64,000 bases of DNA from Plectrocnemia conspersa. Its lineage: Eukaryota > Arthropoda > Insecta > Trichoptera > Polycentropodidae. Positions 45,501 through 59,830 of the stretch are shown here, in pieces (the first letter of the stretch is position 1; each line of letters begins with the position of its first letter). The position numbers were made by a program, and so were the translations under genes. Location of the stretch: the NCBI GenBank assembly GCA_009617715.1, contig VTFK01000324.1, positions 248,001 to 312,000 of the forward strand, written 5' to 3'. A model generated the notes under the pieces. That model made no database searches. It saw nothing but the letters and a program-made list of their open reading frames with translations, and was not told where the DNA came from.

Positions 45501-48500
45501 CAAACGGTAGTTAAACAAGCTTTGTTGACAAACTAATTTTCCAAACGGTAAATAAAGCAAATAAATATGTATAAACCTAATATTTGTTTATATTAATATT
45601 AAATAGGTAAATTTGAGGCATTTTATTTATTGTCAGTTAATAAATTATTACATATTTCAGGAACAAAATTTATTTTATTTTTTATTTGTCATAATATTTA
45701 CAGCAAATAAAACTACTTGAGCATTTTCAGTTATATCGTATTTATCAAATTATGTAAAAGAAGTATTCATATCTTAAGAAAAATCGTGTCACATTGAATG
45801 ACTGTGCTTATCAAAAAGCATATTTCTGCATTTAAATATGCTATTGTAGTTAAGATCAAAGTTTCTATTACGTAATGTGTTAAATACTATTACAAATAAC
45901 TGTGTTTTATTAAAAACCTTAGGGAGATTTAAATTGTTTATTAGAATTAGAAGTATATACATATAAATAGCTAGTTTGTGATTTAAATATTCATTTGGAT
46001 ATAGGCGCTTAATTCACAACTGTATTCAAAGCAGGTTGAGATAAAAGAGACAAGGATTTTTATTAAACACTATTTTCTTTGTTAATATAAATTTTATGAC
46101 CGACTTATTTGTTCTGACTTACCTGGAGGGAATAAAAATAACGTAACATACAATATAAATTTTAATAAGAATTATACTAATATCTCATAAGAATTAAACA
46201 TAAATTATTAGTTCCATAAATATGTACTTGTGTGTTTTAGTAAATGTTTTTACATAATTTTTGTTCTTTTAAATTTTTTTTTAATATATTTAAATTAACA
46301 TGTTATTTTTAACATGGTATAATAAATTATTAAAATATATAATCGAATAAATATTGACGCAAATTGCTATAAATTAAATCAGTAAGAAGACATTTTCGTG
46401 TTTAAAGAAATATTAAATTTAATATAAATGCGTACTATAATATATATTTTTATTTATACAAATTTTTCGAGAATTTTTATGTAATTTAAAACAAATTTTC
46501 ATTTTTCGAGTCAGTTATCATCCCTTTATGTGATGACGTCATGCAAAAAAAGTACAATACTGTTTGCTTGAGTTACATATAAAAAAAAATATTTCATATA
46601 TTTATTTTAAATTACAGACATAAGCTAAGTACAATAGGGATTGTGTCTGCTTCGTTATGACAGGGTAAACACAATCAACAACTACTAAATGAGTAGTGAG
46701 ACACCAGAAAAAAAAGTCTGTAAATTATTGACAACTATATTATTAAGAATAAAATATTATAACAACCATCAAGCTTTTTTTGGATATCCGATCAGAGTCT
46801 TGATTAATATTTATATAATAATCAGTCAATTTGATCTCCTAGATACAATTAAAATTAAAAAATACACAATGGTTTATAAAATATTTAAAATGTTTTTGTA
46901 TGTATAATAGAAACTGGTAATCTTATATTAAAATATTTAAAAGACTAATAAAATATATAAATATTTGTGAATTTTAATTTATATAAATAAATATGAGAAA
47001 CATGTATTTTTAAAAAAAAAACTACTGATACTTCTATAGTATTATGTAATAAATTAGGCTTCAAGTTGCTAAGTCAATATTTACTGTGCCTTTCTACCTA
47101 TACAGAATAATATTATTATTGAAAATGTGTATAGCAAAGTATAGCTAAAAACATTTATACGCCATTTGATAAGAAATTATTAACACTCGGTAGCATTTCA
47201 TTGTCCCTTCGCGATATCACTACACAATGACTACACCACAACGACAAATATAACCGTTCGAATGTTAGTTTGAAGTTGTTTTGCAGTCGAAATCGGTTGC
47301 GTCACGTTTTATGGTGTTTATCGACCTCGGCTTGGAAATTTTCCCATAATATTTTCGACCTGTTTACATTCGAACATGGTACGACAGTTTTGGCACGACA
47401 ACACTAAAGTAGTTACCCTTGACATTTAATATTTTCCGACCTTTCTTATCAGTGAAAATGCATTTCCGTCGACCTTTCACATCTATTATTCAAGTGTCTA
47501 ATAATTTAATAGTTGTTGATTGTGTTTACTTTGTTGTAGCGCATTAAGTCATGTTACAATGAAAAAATATTACCTTAAAATAATCAATATAATAATCCGT
47601 TTTCAATGTTAATATAATCCGCTCAAACAAATTCACACTCAAGGGATTGAACTTTTGGTTATAAATTGTTAAAACAGTGCTTACACAGAAGTTAAACAAA
47701 AAATATGCTTTTTTCGTTAAAAGCTTTCATTTTTACCAATCCCCGATTTATTTTCCATTATTTTTTTGCGTCATATATATGAAATATTAATATGTCTATC
47801 CGTTGTTCACAATTTATTGCTGTTTTTGTTGGATTTTACCTCCAATTTATCGACGGGAGTGTTTGTCAGAGTATTTTTCGGAGAGTTACCTTTGAAATAA
47901 TTTCCACAAAGTGAAAATATCGACGCAAGCAAAACAAAATGGGTCATTTAGAAAAAAGCGTTCCAACTTTTGACCATTAACTGTCACAGTTATATTGCAC
48001 AATATTAATGGATAACTGTAAACTTAAAAAACAAATATAATGGATAATGCTGTTTTAAAACTCTATATTTTTATCGCATATTTAATACAATAATCATAAT
48101 TATATTTTTTATTTTTACAGGTAAGACACTTCTTTAACTAAATACACCGTACTTATTTGGTAAGTTTATATTATTTATTTATTTACATACAAATTTACCC
48201 ACAGAAAATATATATATATAAAAATATTTACAATTAAAACATAGCTAGACCAAAAATCGTTTTCTTAGATTAAAACAAAGCAATATTATTCAACAGATGC
48301 TTAAACAGTTATAAAGCAGTATTTATTTAAAATTTGTCTAATAATATTCTTGCATACAATACTTCAAACAATAATCATCAATGCAAGCGCTAGAATTTAG
48401 ATGGTACACTATGTATGTTTTCTTAAGCTTTAAAAAAACAAATTTTCCATATACACTCGCTGATTAAACAAAATTGTTTTGATTTATTAAAGGCATACTT

Positions 48501-49430
48501 AAATTAATAATAAATTTGGCCCAAAACAAACGGGACATTCCTGCCTGATTGTTTTTGTACTACCGGCTTCCGCACTGCGCGGACGCAGTGGCAATAATGC
48601 GTATAATGATAAATAAAAGTAAAATATGGCAAGTAAAACCAAATTAAATTCATTGTTTAAGATCTTTTGAGGCCTGATCCTAAACAAAAAACATAAACTA
48701 GTATATTTTGCATGATTTTTGTTAAACAATAAGAATATATATTATTTATAATATATATTTTTTTAGACCTTGTCTATAATAAATAAGTCAATTGAATTAA
48801 TGGTACCCAAACAGCAAAATTATGATTAAGAGTTCACTTTAGTTCAAATATACACATTTTTTACTAAATTAAGTGACTCAACTAATTAAATTATCAAACA
48901 ATTAAAATTATATTGTCTCTTTTTTAAATTATTAATTTTGACTGAATTTATTTTTATTTTTTGAACTCATTTTATAACCCAGTCAATGTGCTTTGCACTA
49001 ACTGCAGCACCTTTGTACAGCTAGATTTATAGAAATTAGTAGAAGTGTATTTAAATTTATGTGTTTTTCTACATATTTATTATTAAAAATATTTTGAGTT
49101 AGGCTACGTTAGGGTACATCTTAGCATAGCCTAGCCCAAATGCTAAATAAACATATTAACAGCTGTTTTTGCCAAACTTTGCTTGGATGCCTTACAATTT
49201 TTCAGAATAATGGCAAACAATTATATTTTTAGCAAATTCCCTACAACTTGTAAACCAAATAAAATATTTTAACAAAATTTGATATGTAGCTTCCTTATGA
49301 TTTTTCGCATAAATATATCGAGACATACATACCTTTTAAAAATCATATATATTTAATCTCTTGTAAACTATTGACCAAAATTTATCGCGAAAATTGCTTA
49401 TCTCTCAGTAGTCTTTTGTGATACCGATTT
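42510..49430. other. Intronic DNA, nothing recognised
   Basis: AT-rich, with unique GC-richer stretches around 44830-44970, 45220-45410 and 47180-47480. A short CACTGCG/CGCAGTG hairpin lies near 48570-48590. Frames at 46689-46907, 48499-48729 and others show no motif. Confidence 0.4.
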
Positions 49431-49499
49431 TAATTAAAAAAAAATTAATAACCCCAAAATGGACGAAAAATTTTAGGAGGCGGTGTCCGAAGCTTCAGT

Positions 49500-50212
49500 G
49501 ATTGTGAATATAGTGATAAGTGTCAAGTGTACATAAACATGAATTTACTTTCATTCAGTGATGGCGAGTGTGATAGTGATATTATCCCAGAGGACTGGAG
49601 TAAATTTGAACCAACAAGCGATAATCAAGATTTCTAAAATATTCCAAAGGAACACGTTTTTTCCAATAACAGTGAAAGCGTCGAAGAAGTGGGAAATTTA
49701 TTTATGGGCGATGATTTGGTCGAAACAATAGTTTCGGAAACTAATATATATAAATCGCCGATCCATACATCGTTACATAATATTTAAAAAAAAAACAATC
49801 GAACAAACAAAAGATAGTGTTTTTCATTTAATTCAATGCGCATTGTTTTGTTCGTTCAGTGTCGATCAAAATTTTAATCGTAACAGCAAAATTAAATTCA
49901 AAAATTTTCTTGTGAGTAAGGGTAATGGATGGATGCAAAATTCAGTGAAATCCATTGATTCTAAAGACATTTCACCAGTTTCTACCTCATTTTTCGGTAC
50001 CTGTGCCATCGATCCACCAGAAAGGCTTTCGGATAAGCTATAAAAACCATCAAGCAATAAAAATAAAAAGTGTGGGGAAATATATGAGAAGAAAGTGTCG
50101 TGTTTGTGCTGCACGTAAAATCATTAAAGATACAGCATACATGTGCAGAAGTTGTAAAATTTCTCTTCATATTGATGAATGTTTTCATATGTATCAAAAA
50201 ATATTGATATAA
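49500..50212 (+). pseudogene. piggyBac-like transposase remnant, internally deleted
   Basis: The left part starts with an ATG at 49540 and an acidic region (SFSDGECDSDIIPEDW), as in the N-termini of many piggyBac transposases; a stop follows after about 32 codons. The right part (50070-50200) is the C-terminal Cys-rich domain: MRRKCRVCAARK, then DTAYMCRSCKISLH and DECFHMY, with the CxxC...CxxC...C spacing of piggyBac family tails. The whole DDD catalytic middle (several hundred residues) is absent, so this is a deletion derivative with added frameshifts. Terminal repeats and TTAA sites were not identified with certainty. Confidence 0.78.
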
Positions 50213-50350
50213 ATAAAAAAGTGTAAATAATAAAAATAAATATAAATAATGCTATAGTGTGGTGTATAAGTGTAATTAATAAAATAAATAAAAAAGTGTT
50301 AATAATAAAAATAAATATTGTGTGGTTTATAAGTGTAATAATAAAAATAA
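50213..50350. repeat. AT-rich tandem repeat, two units of about 65-75 bp
   Basis: AAATAAAAAAGTGT(A/T)AATAATAAAAAT followed by a GTGTGGT(G/T)TATAAGTGTAAT block occurs twice in direct orientation. It directly follows the piggyBac-like tail and may be its 3' untranslated region. Confidence 0.7.
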
Positions 50351-50359
50351 ATGTGTCCG

Positions 50360-51330
50360 TGACAGCTGTACGCAAAAAAAGGACGCCGAAAAATTTGGTG
50401 AGTGTAAATTATATTGTATTATAAATAGTTATTTTTTATAAATCGCTTATACAAAAATTTATACAAGCATTTAAACATACATATAATTAAATTATAAATA
50501 ACTGGTTTGTAATCATAGCAACCATTTTCAATTTACTTAAAATATTAGAAATGTAAAATATACATTTATTCGTTTATGATTATATTTTTTTAAGTGCAAT
50601 AAAATTATTTTACAATGAACTTATAAGGCAATAATTTACTCGAATTATAGCTTTTTTTCCTTGGTTTCTTAATCTGTGAATAATTGCAGTTTTCCAAATT
50701 ATACGGAAATTTAAAAATAATAAACACCAGGTAAAAATGTTTGTAATTTAATGGATGATATTTTTTTGAAGTTTTTGATATCTAATTTAATTACATATAC
50801 CGTAACAATTTTACTTTTTAATTTTTCAATAATATACAGTATTTTAAGTTAAAAAACTTAATTGATGTACTATCAACCAGCATGTTTAGCTTTATTTTGA
50901 TTGAATTGATTTTATTATATTTTACCAAGTAAGACAGTTTTCCTCTAAATTTTATTTCTGTTCAAGAAGTATTTAATACAATATTATTTTATATAAAATA
51001 AATAATTATGGTTCATACATTTGATTAAAAAATCGAGTGCTCCAAAAAGGCGACGTTTTTTTGCATTGCGTCGCGATAGAATAAAAAGACTCTTACAAAA
51101 AAATGCAGTCAAATTTAATTTATTTTTTATTTTCTAGTACATAGAAATTTAAACTACTATCGCTGATTACCATATAGAAGCAAATTTGATAGTATTTTAA
51201 TATTTTTTTCTTAAAAGCAAACGCATGCCTGAGCTCACTATAGAGTTCTTTCCAGACTCGTATATGAGTCCACGGGCGTTGCGCTGTAAACAAAAAATAT
51301 TGTTCGAGCTGTATTTATAAAATAATTTGC
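50360..51330. other. Intronic AT-rich DNA
   Basis: Nothing recognised. Confidence 0.4.
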
Positions 51331-51338
51331 ATATGTAC

Positions 51339-51418
51339 CAGGCGCGTGCTGTGAGATACTTCACCTTTCGCTCGCTCACGTGTTAAATAACGAGAATGAG
51401 TAAAAAATACTGGCATGT
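51339..51418. mobile_element. Truncated second copy of the hAT MITE
   Basis: CAGGCGCGTGCTGTGAGATA followed by CACCTTTCGCTCGCTCACGTG, TTAAATAACGAGAATGAGT and a GTCCGCATGCCCTTA tail. This matches the complement of the right half of the element at 25849-26017, in order. The other terminus is not visible; a run of 19 T follows at about 51434-51452. Confidence 0.8.
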
Positions 51419-51459
51419 GGTCCGCATGCCCTTATTTTTTTTTTTTTTTTTTGAGCTAG

Positions 51460-54400
51460 AAAATCTTGCATAGACATCCCTCGGCCAAATACCGAGAGAT
51501 AAACATAGCCTAACATAGCCTAACCCAACTTAACCCAACTAATTTTTTTTTATATAAATTATTATATATGTACCTATATATTATAGTACAACTCATTGAA
51601 ATAATTAATGTTTTTTTCAAAAATAATATATTAAAGGTGCATATATTATATATTGAAAAATTGTGTTAAATAAATAATAATGAAAATTTCTGATTGCATT
51701 TGAAGTTTCACAGAGCTTTTTTTTGTTGAAAGTTAAATTAATACTAATATTTTTAAATGGTTTACAACCACTGCATAAAAAATAGTAGGTCAATGAGAGA
51801 TTTAAATAGCAAAAAAATATTTATGAATTTCTAAGTACTTAAACGACCTTATCTTTGCATTGATAATCTGAAAACCATATTAAAATCGGATTAAAATAAA
51901 CTGTTCTACGTGGGAATTGGCAGATTGTAAAAATGTATTGGTGCTTTTTATATAGTTGCGCAGTAAAATTTGCCTGTCGGCGTACTTTAATTTTTAAAGT
52001 AATCAAAAGGATTTTTTTTTATCTTTATCTTGTTTGATATGTAAAAAATGTGGAGAATAAACAACTGTTAGTTATAATTTTCTCTATGATTAGGGCTTAA
52101 ATAACCCAAAATTTACTCATAACTTGATGCTCTGTAGATCAATTCATTCTGGTCTTTTATACAAATCATCATACAATTAAGGTTTATTCTCTTTCTTAAT
52201 CATTTATTTCTGTTTATCAACAATATAAATATATCTTCAGTAATAAACTGTATTATTAAAATCACATTTTATTTGTTACTTATATTTTTTTGTTTAGCAT
52301 AATTTCTCAAAAAAAATTATATGTATTATAGAATAAAAATCTTATATAAACTTTTAAAGTTTATCAACATATATTGATATTATAAATGAATGTAATTTAT
52401 CTTACTCAAAATTAATTATAACTAATAAATTGATATCACAAAAACATACTTAATAAGCTCGGCTCGTTTATCTCATCCTTCAACAATATAATGCCGCAAT
52501 ATTTTTGCACCGTGCGAAAAATATTTTCGCCACCCTATATTATATTTCATATGACCATTGTATACTATACACAAGCCCATATAACGCATACGTGTGTTAT
52601 ATAGAAAATTCGACCAATTACGTCACTTGCAGCGCACATATTCGGGGCAGGATTTACGAAGGGCTTCAAAGGATCCGGATCCTTTTGCGGGGGTGTACAT
52701 TTCACCCTCGCTTATTCTTTGTAACGATTTGATTAAAAAGCATTCTTCGAAGACTCGACTCTTCTTGTTTTTTTGAACTAAATCGGAAATAAAAATTAAA
52801 TTAAATAGTATATGTAATATATAATGATAGATATCTATGCTCTTTGAAATATAAATTAATTTATAAGTCGTGTCGAAGATGTCAAAAGCAAACGCGGGGA
52901 TTGACACAAAGCCTAGTGTTTTGCAACTAAGCGTCTATAATGAAAATGTTATGTCAAATTACAAGGGATGTTTCCTGTGATTCAGGCAAAATTAATAAAT
53001 ATTTTGTATGTAAGATAATATTTTTTAACTATAAATTAGTCAAATGTTAACTGAGGATTGCTATATTTTAATATGTAATTTTAGTTAAAAAATAATATTT
53101 TTTTATGTATTGCACCATACTATTACAAGCTTTTATGTATGTTAGTAAAATGAATATAAGCTTTCTAACGTTTATTTATTAAAAAATAAAGCTTTTAATC
53201 AATTATGTCATACAATAAAATAAATTATATAACCGCACAAAATTGCGATTATTTATTGTAAATATTTTTTATATGGAAATTGCTTTATTTTAACTACCAC
53301 TGTATGACGCAAACAAAACTGCAAATGATGTATAAAATTATAACTTTCCGTACTATTGCATTATTTTAATCAAAAAATTTAGTTGACTCTTGAAGATTCG
53401 GGCTGACTACTCGACTAAACCAATTCAGTCGGTCGAAGTATATACTTTCCAATGTAGAATCGGTCGATTTAGCATAGCTTTACTTGATACAAGTTTGACC
53501 GAAATCTCTATATTTTACTTCAAGAGCGAAGTGGTAATTCTTAGATCAAGTTTGAAGTCTTGACAGTTTCGTATTATAATATATTAAGTAAGTTCAATAT
53601 CCCTTTTAATTTTTGATCCTTTGATCATCACTGATATTTTGTGGCAGAACATGACTTTTAATTTTTTTCTTATACATATCTCATCAGTCTCTTTGCTGTG
53701 TATTATGGCGTAATAGTTGATTTAAAATGATGTATACATGGCAACATTAATATAATCTGATTTTTTTTTGTTTAAGTACGGTCTAACGGTTTTAATGCAA
53801 ATTGCTTTAAACTAATAATTGTTATCGTTATAGAACATTTACGTCTTATTAAATTCCAAAGAGTTTTATGGTCCTTTTTACAATTTTTTACAGTGATTAT
53901 GGCTGTTTCTGATATTAATACATATCTAAATAGTAATATAATAAATATTATTAATTTATTAGACATGTGGTTTTAAATACAAAATGAATTATAGTTCTGT
54001 GTTTCAAGGTGCTTTAATTTTTCTAATGCCGCGAGCCACTTACGGGGCTCAGAAGCTTCGCGACCGTATTGCTAAGAGCCACATGAGACTCTCACGGAAA
54101 CTTACTTTAATGGCTAACATTTATGTGCTTCTTTTCAATTTCGTATCACGACAATTTACCCTTGATACATAAATGGTTAATAATCATACAAAAGATAATT
54201 TAATTGATCGCAATTATAATTATAATATTATTTTTATATTATATATTTTCTTCCTATATGATATAATACGAGTATAATAAAACAACATAGTGCTAGTATA
54301 ATAAGCTAAAATAAAATATCCATTAAATAATAATAATATACAGCTAACGTTATTACAACCCTAATTGCCTAAACATAAATTTAATAAGTCGATGGCTATT

Positions 54401-57290
54401 TTCGCAAAGCCATCCATCGCGCGATGGTACGGTTTTAAAATTTTCGCCAAACTTTCAAACAATTATAAAAAACTTAATTGCATCAATCATTTGAAGGTCG
54501 TTCAAAAGCAGCATATTTTTAAAAGCTTTCGAATTTTTTGACAACTCACTCGAGCGGGTAAAAAATACGCCCCTTCCGTTGGAGACAACGGAAGGGTTTT
54601 TTTTTGCAAATTGCCCAACTTTAAAACGCTTTCGGAATGGCCCATTTTTTATAGGGCACGCGCGCTTAGACATGCATGATCACATGCTGTGGACGGTGAA
54701 TTTTGCATGCTGATATTATAGGGTATGTCGTTAGGCTTTTATGATTGTGCGACCTTAATTCACGACCTTTTTCTATTTTGGTTATATAAATAATTATTGC
54801 ATAGAAAAAACATCTAACATGCGATACTCAATTGGGATCCTCACTTGAATGGTAATTGAGATTAAGTCGCATGTAAAAATTTTAAGTATGACCATAAACG
54901 AGGGTGAGTCAAGTAAAACCTTTTTAAGTACGATAGAAACCTTTATTAAAGTGGAACAGTTTTTATAATTTAATTTTTGAGTTGTGAAGAAACAAAACCC
55001 ACAAAATTTTAACAGCCAATATAAGCTTAGTATTGTGAGACATGTCTGTCACTCTAATTAATGTACGAATGGACTAGAAAGATCTTAAATGTCATCAGGC
55101 ATACTCTGGTTTTAATTTTATTTTATACCTAAAAATGAGTAAATAAATAAATATATTTCCCTTCACATATATATTTGTTGACGTCACAATTTCAATGAAA
55201 ATTCTCTTCAGTTTCTTTAAAAATATATATTAAATTCACAAGACGTATGTGATGTAATTATGCAGAAAAAGACCTGCTCCGTGTCGGAGGCAAAACGTGA
55301 TGTAAAATGAAGGAATTTTCTCACTTGTAGTCAAAAGATGCTTCTTTGAGGGAACTTTCTGACCCCTACAGACTCGAGAGCTACGTAATATCAATTATAA
55401 AAGTGTCTTTTTTTTTTGCCCCTAACTTGACTAATGACGCATTATTACGTCGCTCGTGAACGAAATTTATTTTAGTCTTATAAAAAGTATATAAAATAAA
55501 ATTTTTGAGTACTAATATTTCATTTCAATTTAATATAACAAGTGTTTTATGATACTATTGCTATATACAAATATTCACATTATGTAGTTTATGTTTTTAT
55601 AAGCCTACAAAAAATGTTTTATTAAAAAAAAGTTTTGTTTTACAATCGACACGCGTCGCCACCCAAACTTGCGTTGATAAATATGTTTTCCCACAAGCCA
55701 GCGCTTTCATTTTATATATACGTGCTCAATATATATGTAGTATATATCCAATACCACATTTTTATTTTTATTAGCGCAAAAAATCATACCCACCTGAAAA
55801 TGTGCACGGTTAAATTTTTTCCCTATTTGCAATCCGGAAATTACTGTCGTTTCCATAAACGCGGCCGTGAGCGTCAACGGTTAGAGGGAAAGGCGAAAAT
55901 AAGATATACATATACAAAATATAAAATAAAACTAAGCTGGGATCGAACCATTACAAAATGAAAAAAAATAGCGTTTCATATTCGAATGGATTCTTTTGAT
56001 GTGTGTTGTTTTTATTTGAGCCGATACGAGATGGCATGAGAGTTCTGTTAAATTGAGAGGATGAAACGGATTTTTTGCGTATGTACGTATGTCGAAACGC
56101 TGATGAGATCAAATATATTCATACGGCATATACGTAAGGTACCTAAACTCAATTTAGAATATGCTCAAGGAATATATATATATATTTCTTAAAACAGCAA
56201 AATATATTAAAGTTGTATTCCAGCTTTTTAATACTAAAATATGGACATTGATTCAAAATTATTATCAGATTTTTTATAATATCAAATTTTTAATGCCTTT
56301 TTATAATATTTCAAGTTCGGAGGAAACAATTTACAATTGAACAAATTTGTGTATTATATAATCGCAAATCGGAAAGCTTAACATATAAAGTCTGCTACTA
56401 ATAAAAGATATAGATATAGTAGAAATTGTTTGAATGTTGTTTTCTGAAAACAAATATCAAACACAACTTTTTGTTAATATTACAGTGTCGAACTGGTATT
56501 TGAAGGGCAAATAAATCCAGTAAAGAAAAAAAGCATGAAACTACAAATTAGTTATATTTAACTCAACTTCAATAAGATATACAAATTATTTATTTTTTGA
56601 CTGATAAAAATACATTGCAACATGTGATTTCTAATGGCACAGATTTATAAAAAATATATATATATATATATAAATGGCTCTTAGATATCTTCTGGCTACT
56701 CAAAGCTGTTTAGTGTTTATCTCCAGAAATTTTGATATATTTATAGCTTAAGCGTCACTGGTTACAGGTTCAGGACCTTTAATTTTTCCTTTTGCTAATA
56801 ATTTGTTATTTGGGTGGTACTTGAATCATCGTTTCTAAAAACATATTTTGCCCTTGCAAGTATGCTACGCCCGTATATTTGCGTAATCGTGTAACGGCCG
56901 TTTTTGTAGGTTTCGCTACCTGCTCCGGGAAGCGGTTTATGATTAAATTTGCCAGGCAGCAGAAGTATTTGTAGTTTATAATAAGAGATCGCAATACTTT
57001 GTTATTTTCTATTTAGTGAACAAAAAAATCTGCCAAATATATTGTTTAGTAAAAACGTCAAATATATATTTTATAGATAATTTATAACAAAAATGTTTTT
57101 TTCTTAGTTCAAAAATATATTATTTTAGGTATATCTATAAAATTGTTTAAAAAAAGGTATAGGTATTTATTTATATTTATTTAAATACTATAAATATTTT
57201 TAATAAAAAAAATAACATACTAACTAATTAAAAAATAGAAAAATACACATAGTCCATAAATAATGGCAATAAAATAAAAAAACATATAAA
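51460..57290. other. Intronic AT-rich DNA with small motifs
   Basis: Contains CATAGCCTAACATAGCCTAA followed by CCCAACTTAACCCAACTTAA-like runs at 51505-51541, an 18-bp palindrome around AAAGGATCCGGATCCTTT (52668-52685), and a minus-strand frame at 53772-53966 with KNCKKDHKTLWNLIRRK, vaguely LINE-like. A (TA)n run lies near 56650-56672. No gene supported. Confidence 0.4.
54571..54605 (+). other. Hairpin followed by T9, terminator-like
   Basis: Arms CCCTTCCGTT (54571-54580) and AACGGAAGGG (54587-54596) pair perfectly over 10 bp with loop GGAGAC, followed by nine T. The form matches a terminator for a bacterial-type or Pol III transcript, but no upstream RNA gene with box A/B was found. Function is unproven. 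Confidence 0.5.
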
Positions 57291-57299
57291 AGGTTAAAC

Positions 57300-58600
57300 A
57301 CATGACAGTGTATTCAAAGTGTGAATTGCGTCATAACACTAGTCTAATATATCTAAAATTATTTACTAGCAGTGAAATGCTTTTTTTCTTTTATGCTTGA
57401 TTGCCATAAAAGTATTTCTTTGACAAGTTTAAAGCATCAAAAAATTTAACAAAAATATGATATTAGTATATACAGCTATATCTGTTTTAAAACCAGAAAT
57501 TTCGCCATAACAAAAAGTCAGCGTTATATAACTATTTTAGTATATCCAAAATTATTCAATGCCATATTTTTTGCACATATTTGTAAAAAAAAGGTTGAGT
57601 TGTATTTTTATAAATTTATTGCCACATCTTACACAATTTATAGCGTCACTTAATGGTAAATACATATAATTTGTCAATTCCAGTTGATCGTCACATAACT
57701 ATTTCACGAAAACATCCTACAAAAGAAAAAAAAACAATATAGTAGTATATACAGTCATATCCGTTTTAAAAGCGTGAAAAAATATTTTAGCGTTATATTA
57801 CAAGTATATCCAAAAAATATGAATATTACATTTTTCTGAATTTTCTATCGCATTTTATAAAACTTAATGTGTCGATTCCTGTTGATTGCCACAAAAATAT
57901 TTCTCCCATAAGCTTAAAGCATCCTTATACAGAAAAATATAGCAAAAATTACATGGTAGTATATACAGCCACATCGTTTTAAAAGCGTGATTTGAGCTGT
58001 AACGGAAATTTTAGCGGCATATCACTAAAATTATTCAATGCCGTCTTAGTTATTCTATATTTTTTCTTGCCACATGTTGTACAATTTATTGCCTCGATTT
58101 TTTTGTTACTATTATGCAGAAAATTCAGTTGGTGGCTACAAAATTATTTATTTTACAATTTTTAAGCAACTTACAAGGGAAAAAATCAGATGCTAGTATA
58201 TACAGTCATGTCGGTTTTAAAATCGCAAATTGCGTCAAATTTTATATTTTAGCGTTATATCACTTTACCATTATTTCAAAAATCATTTACTGCTGATAAG
58301 TGTGTATAAAAAGGTGCAATTGATACATCGCGTCGATATATGTAAATATAATGCAGCAATTTGAATTAATTGCTATAAAATTATTACTCCTACAAGTTTA
58401 AATCATCCTTTAAAATATCTGTTTTTAAGCGTTAATTGCGTTGGAAAGGAATTTTTTGTGGCATATCGCTAGTCTATAACCCCTTGAATTATTTATAACC
58501 TCTAAGCTTAATGTCCGTTGCTTTTTTAGTTGCATATCTTACAGTGTATTACGTAATTTTATGGTAGCTAAATATTTATTAAATTATATACTTTATAAGT
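57300..58600. repeat. Old diverged tandem array, about six units of 200-285 bp
   Basis: Two phrases recur in the same order: TAGTATATACAG(T/C)CATATC(C)GTTTTAAAA followed by TTTTAGCGTTATATCAC (near 57465, 57745, 57957 and 58195), and TTGATTGCCA(C/T)AAAA.TATTTCT..CAAG.TTAAA.CATCC (near 57400, 57685, 57888, 58131 and 58364). Spacings are 285, 203, 243 and 233 bases, so the units have suffered indels. No coding frame is kept. Confidence 0.8.
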
Positions 58601-59798
58601 GTCATGCACATTTAATATCTTTATTTCTTTTTTTTGTAAATGATCTATATGTTTTTAGCTCCATATTGTGTTTTTTAATACTACTACTTGGTAGTAATAC
58701 AGAAATCATATGTCAATTCGCTTTTAAGATTATTAAATATATGGTCCTTGCAAAGTTATGAAGAATCAAAAAATACAGTTTAAACAATTAATTTTTATTT
58801 TAAAAATAATAGAGCATTAAATGTATTAAGCTGCTTCTATAACACTGAGCAATATATTATTAAATTAAATTACCCCAAACATTATTTGTATTGATATATT
58901 AGAAATAAAAAAAATCAATATCTGCCGCTAAAAAGTCCACAGCTGCACAATATTAACTCAGAAATATAAGTAATTTCCTTTATTAAAAATAGCCGTTTTT
59001 CATTATTTATTGTGGGTTATAATTATTAAAAACACAATTTGACTCAATATTTTACAGCGGTATGTCGAAAAAAAACTAGCTGCGCTGTTGTTCGAGTAAT
59101 ACACAAACACTTAATGCTAATAAATATATCACCACTGTGTCAAAGTTTGTCAGTTTATGGTGTTTATGAAAGTTCAAAATATTTCACTAAAAATAATAAT
59201 GAATAATTGGGCAATTATTTAAATAATAAAGAGTTAAAAATCTAGCAAATTATTTTATTTAGAAATGAGTGAATTTTTTTCTACCCTTTTTTTATGCATT
59301 TATTATTGGGTTAGATCATTTGTTTGCTAGTTCCTAAACTGCAAACTGCAACGTGGCTATGTTTTATAAATAAATCGTACGTATCGTATCGTATCTTATA
59401 CTTTTGTTTTCGTTTGTAAGAAAACCTGCACATAGCTTTTTTATTTTCTAACAGTAAAGACACGTTTTGCTGAGTTCAACCGTATATATGACCGTAATGC
59501 TGACTAAGATAAAAAAAATGCTATTATTACATTAAAATTTAACTACCTTTTATTTTTAAGGGTTAAAACCACCCTTCAATCTTTTCAATGAAATATTAAC
59601 CGTCCGATCTAACCACCCCGTTGCGTACGCTACAAAATGGCCATAAAAACTATTCCTTACCCGCTCGGTGGTTTATTGTGATAGGAACGCCTCTCCAATA
59701 CCTGGCAGGATACTCGCATGTATTCTCTACTCTCCAAAAATACACACATTTAGATTTTATATTACATATTTCACACCGGAACGGGAGGAGTTTCAACG

Positions 59799-59830
<32 letters not shown>

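Noticed and set aside
51505..51541. Telomere-like CCTAA/CCCAA runs
   Set aside because: Too short and irregular for an insect TTAGG array; such TAACC-type runs are common in introns.
52668..52685. 18-bp palindrome around a doubled GGATCC
   Set aside because: Real as sequence, but single, short and without flanking evidence of an element; treated as a minor motif.
53772..53966. Minus-strand LINE-like frame
   Set aside because: Only a short KNCKKDHKTLWNL stretch resembles LINE linkers; not enough to annotate.
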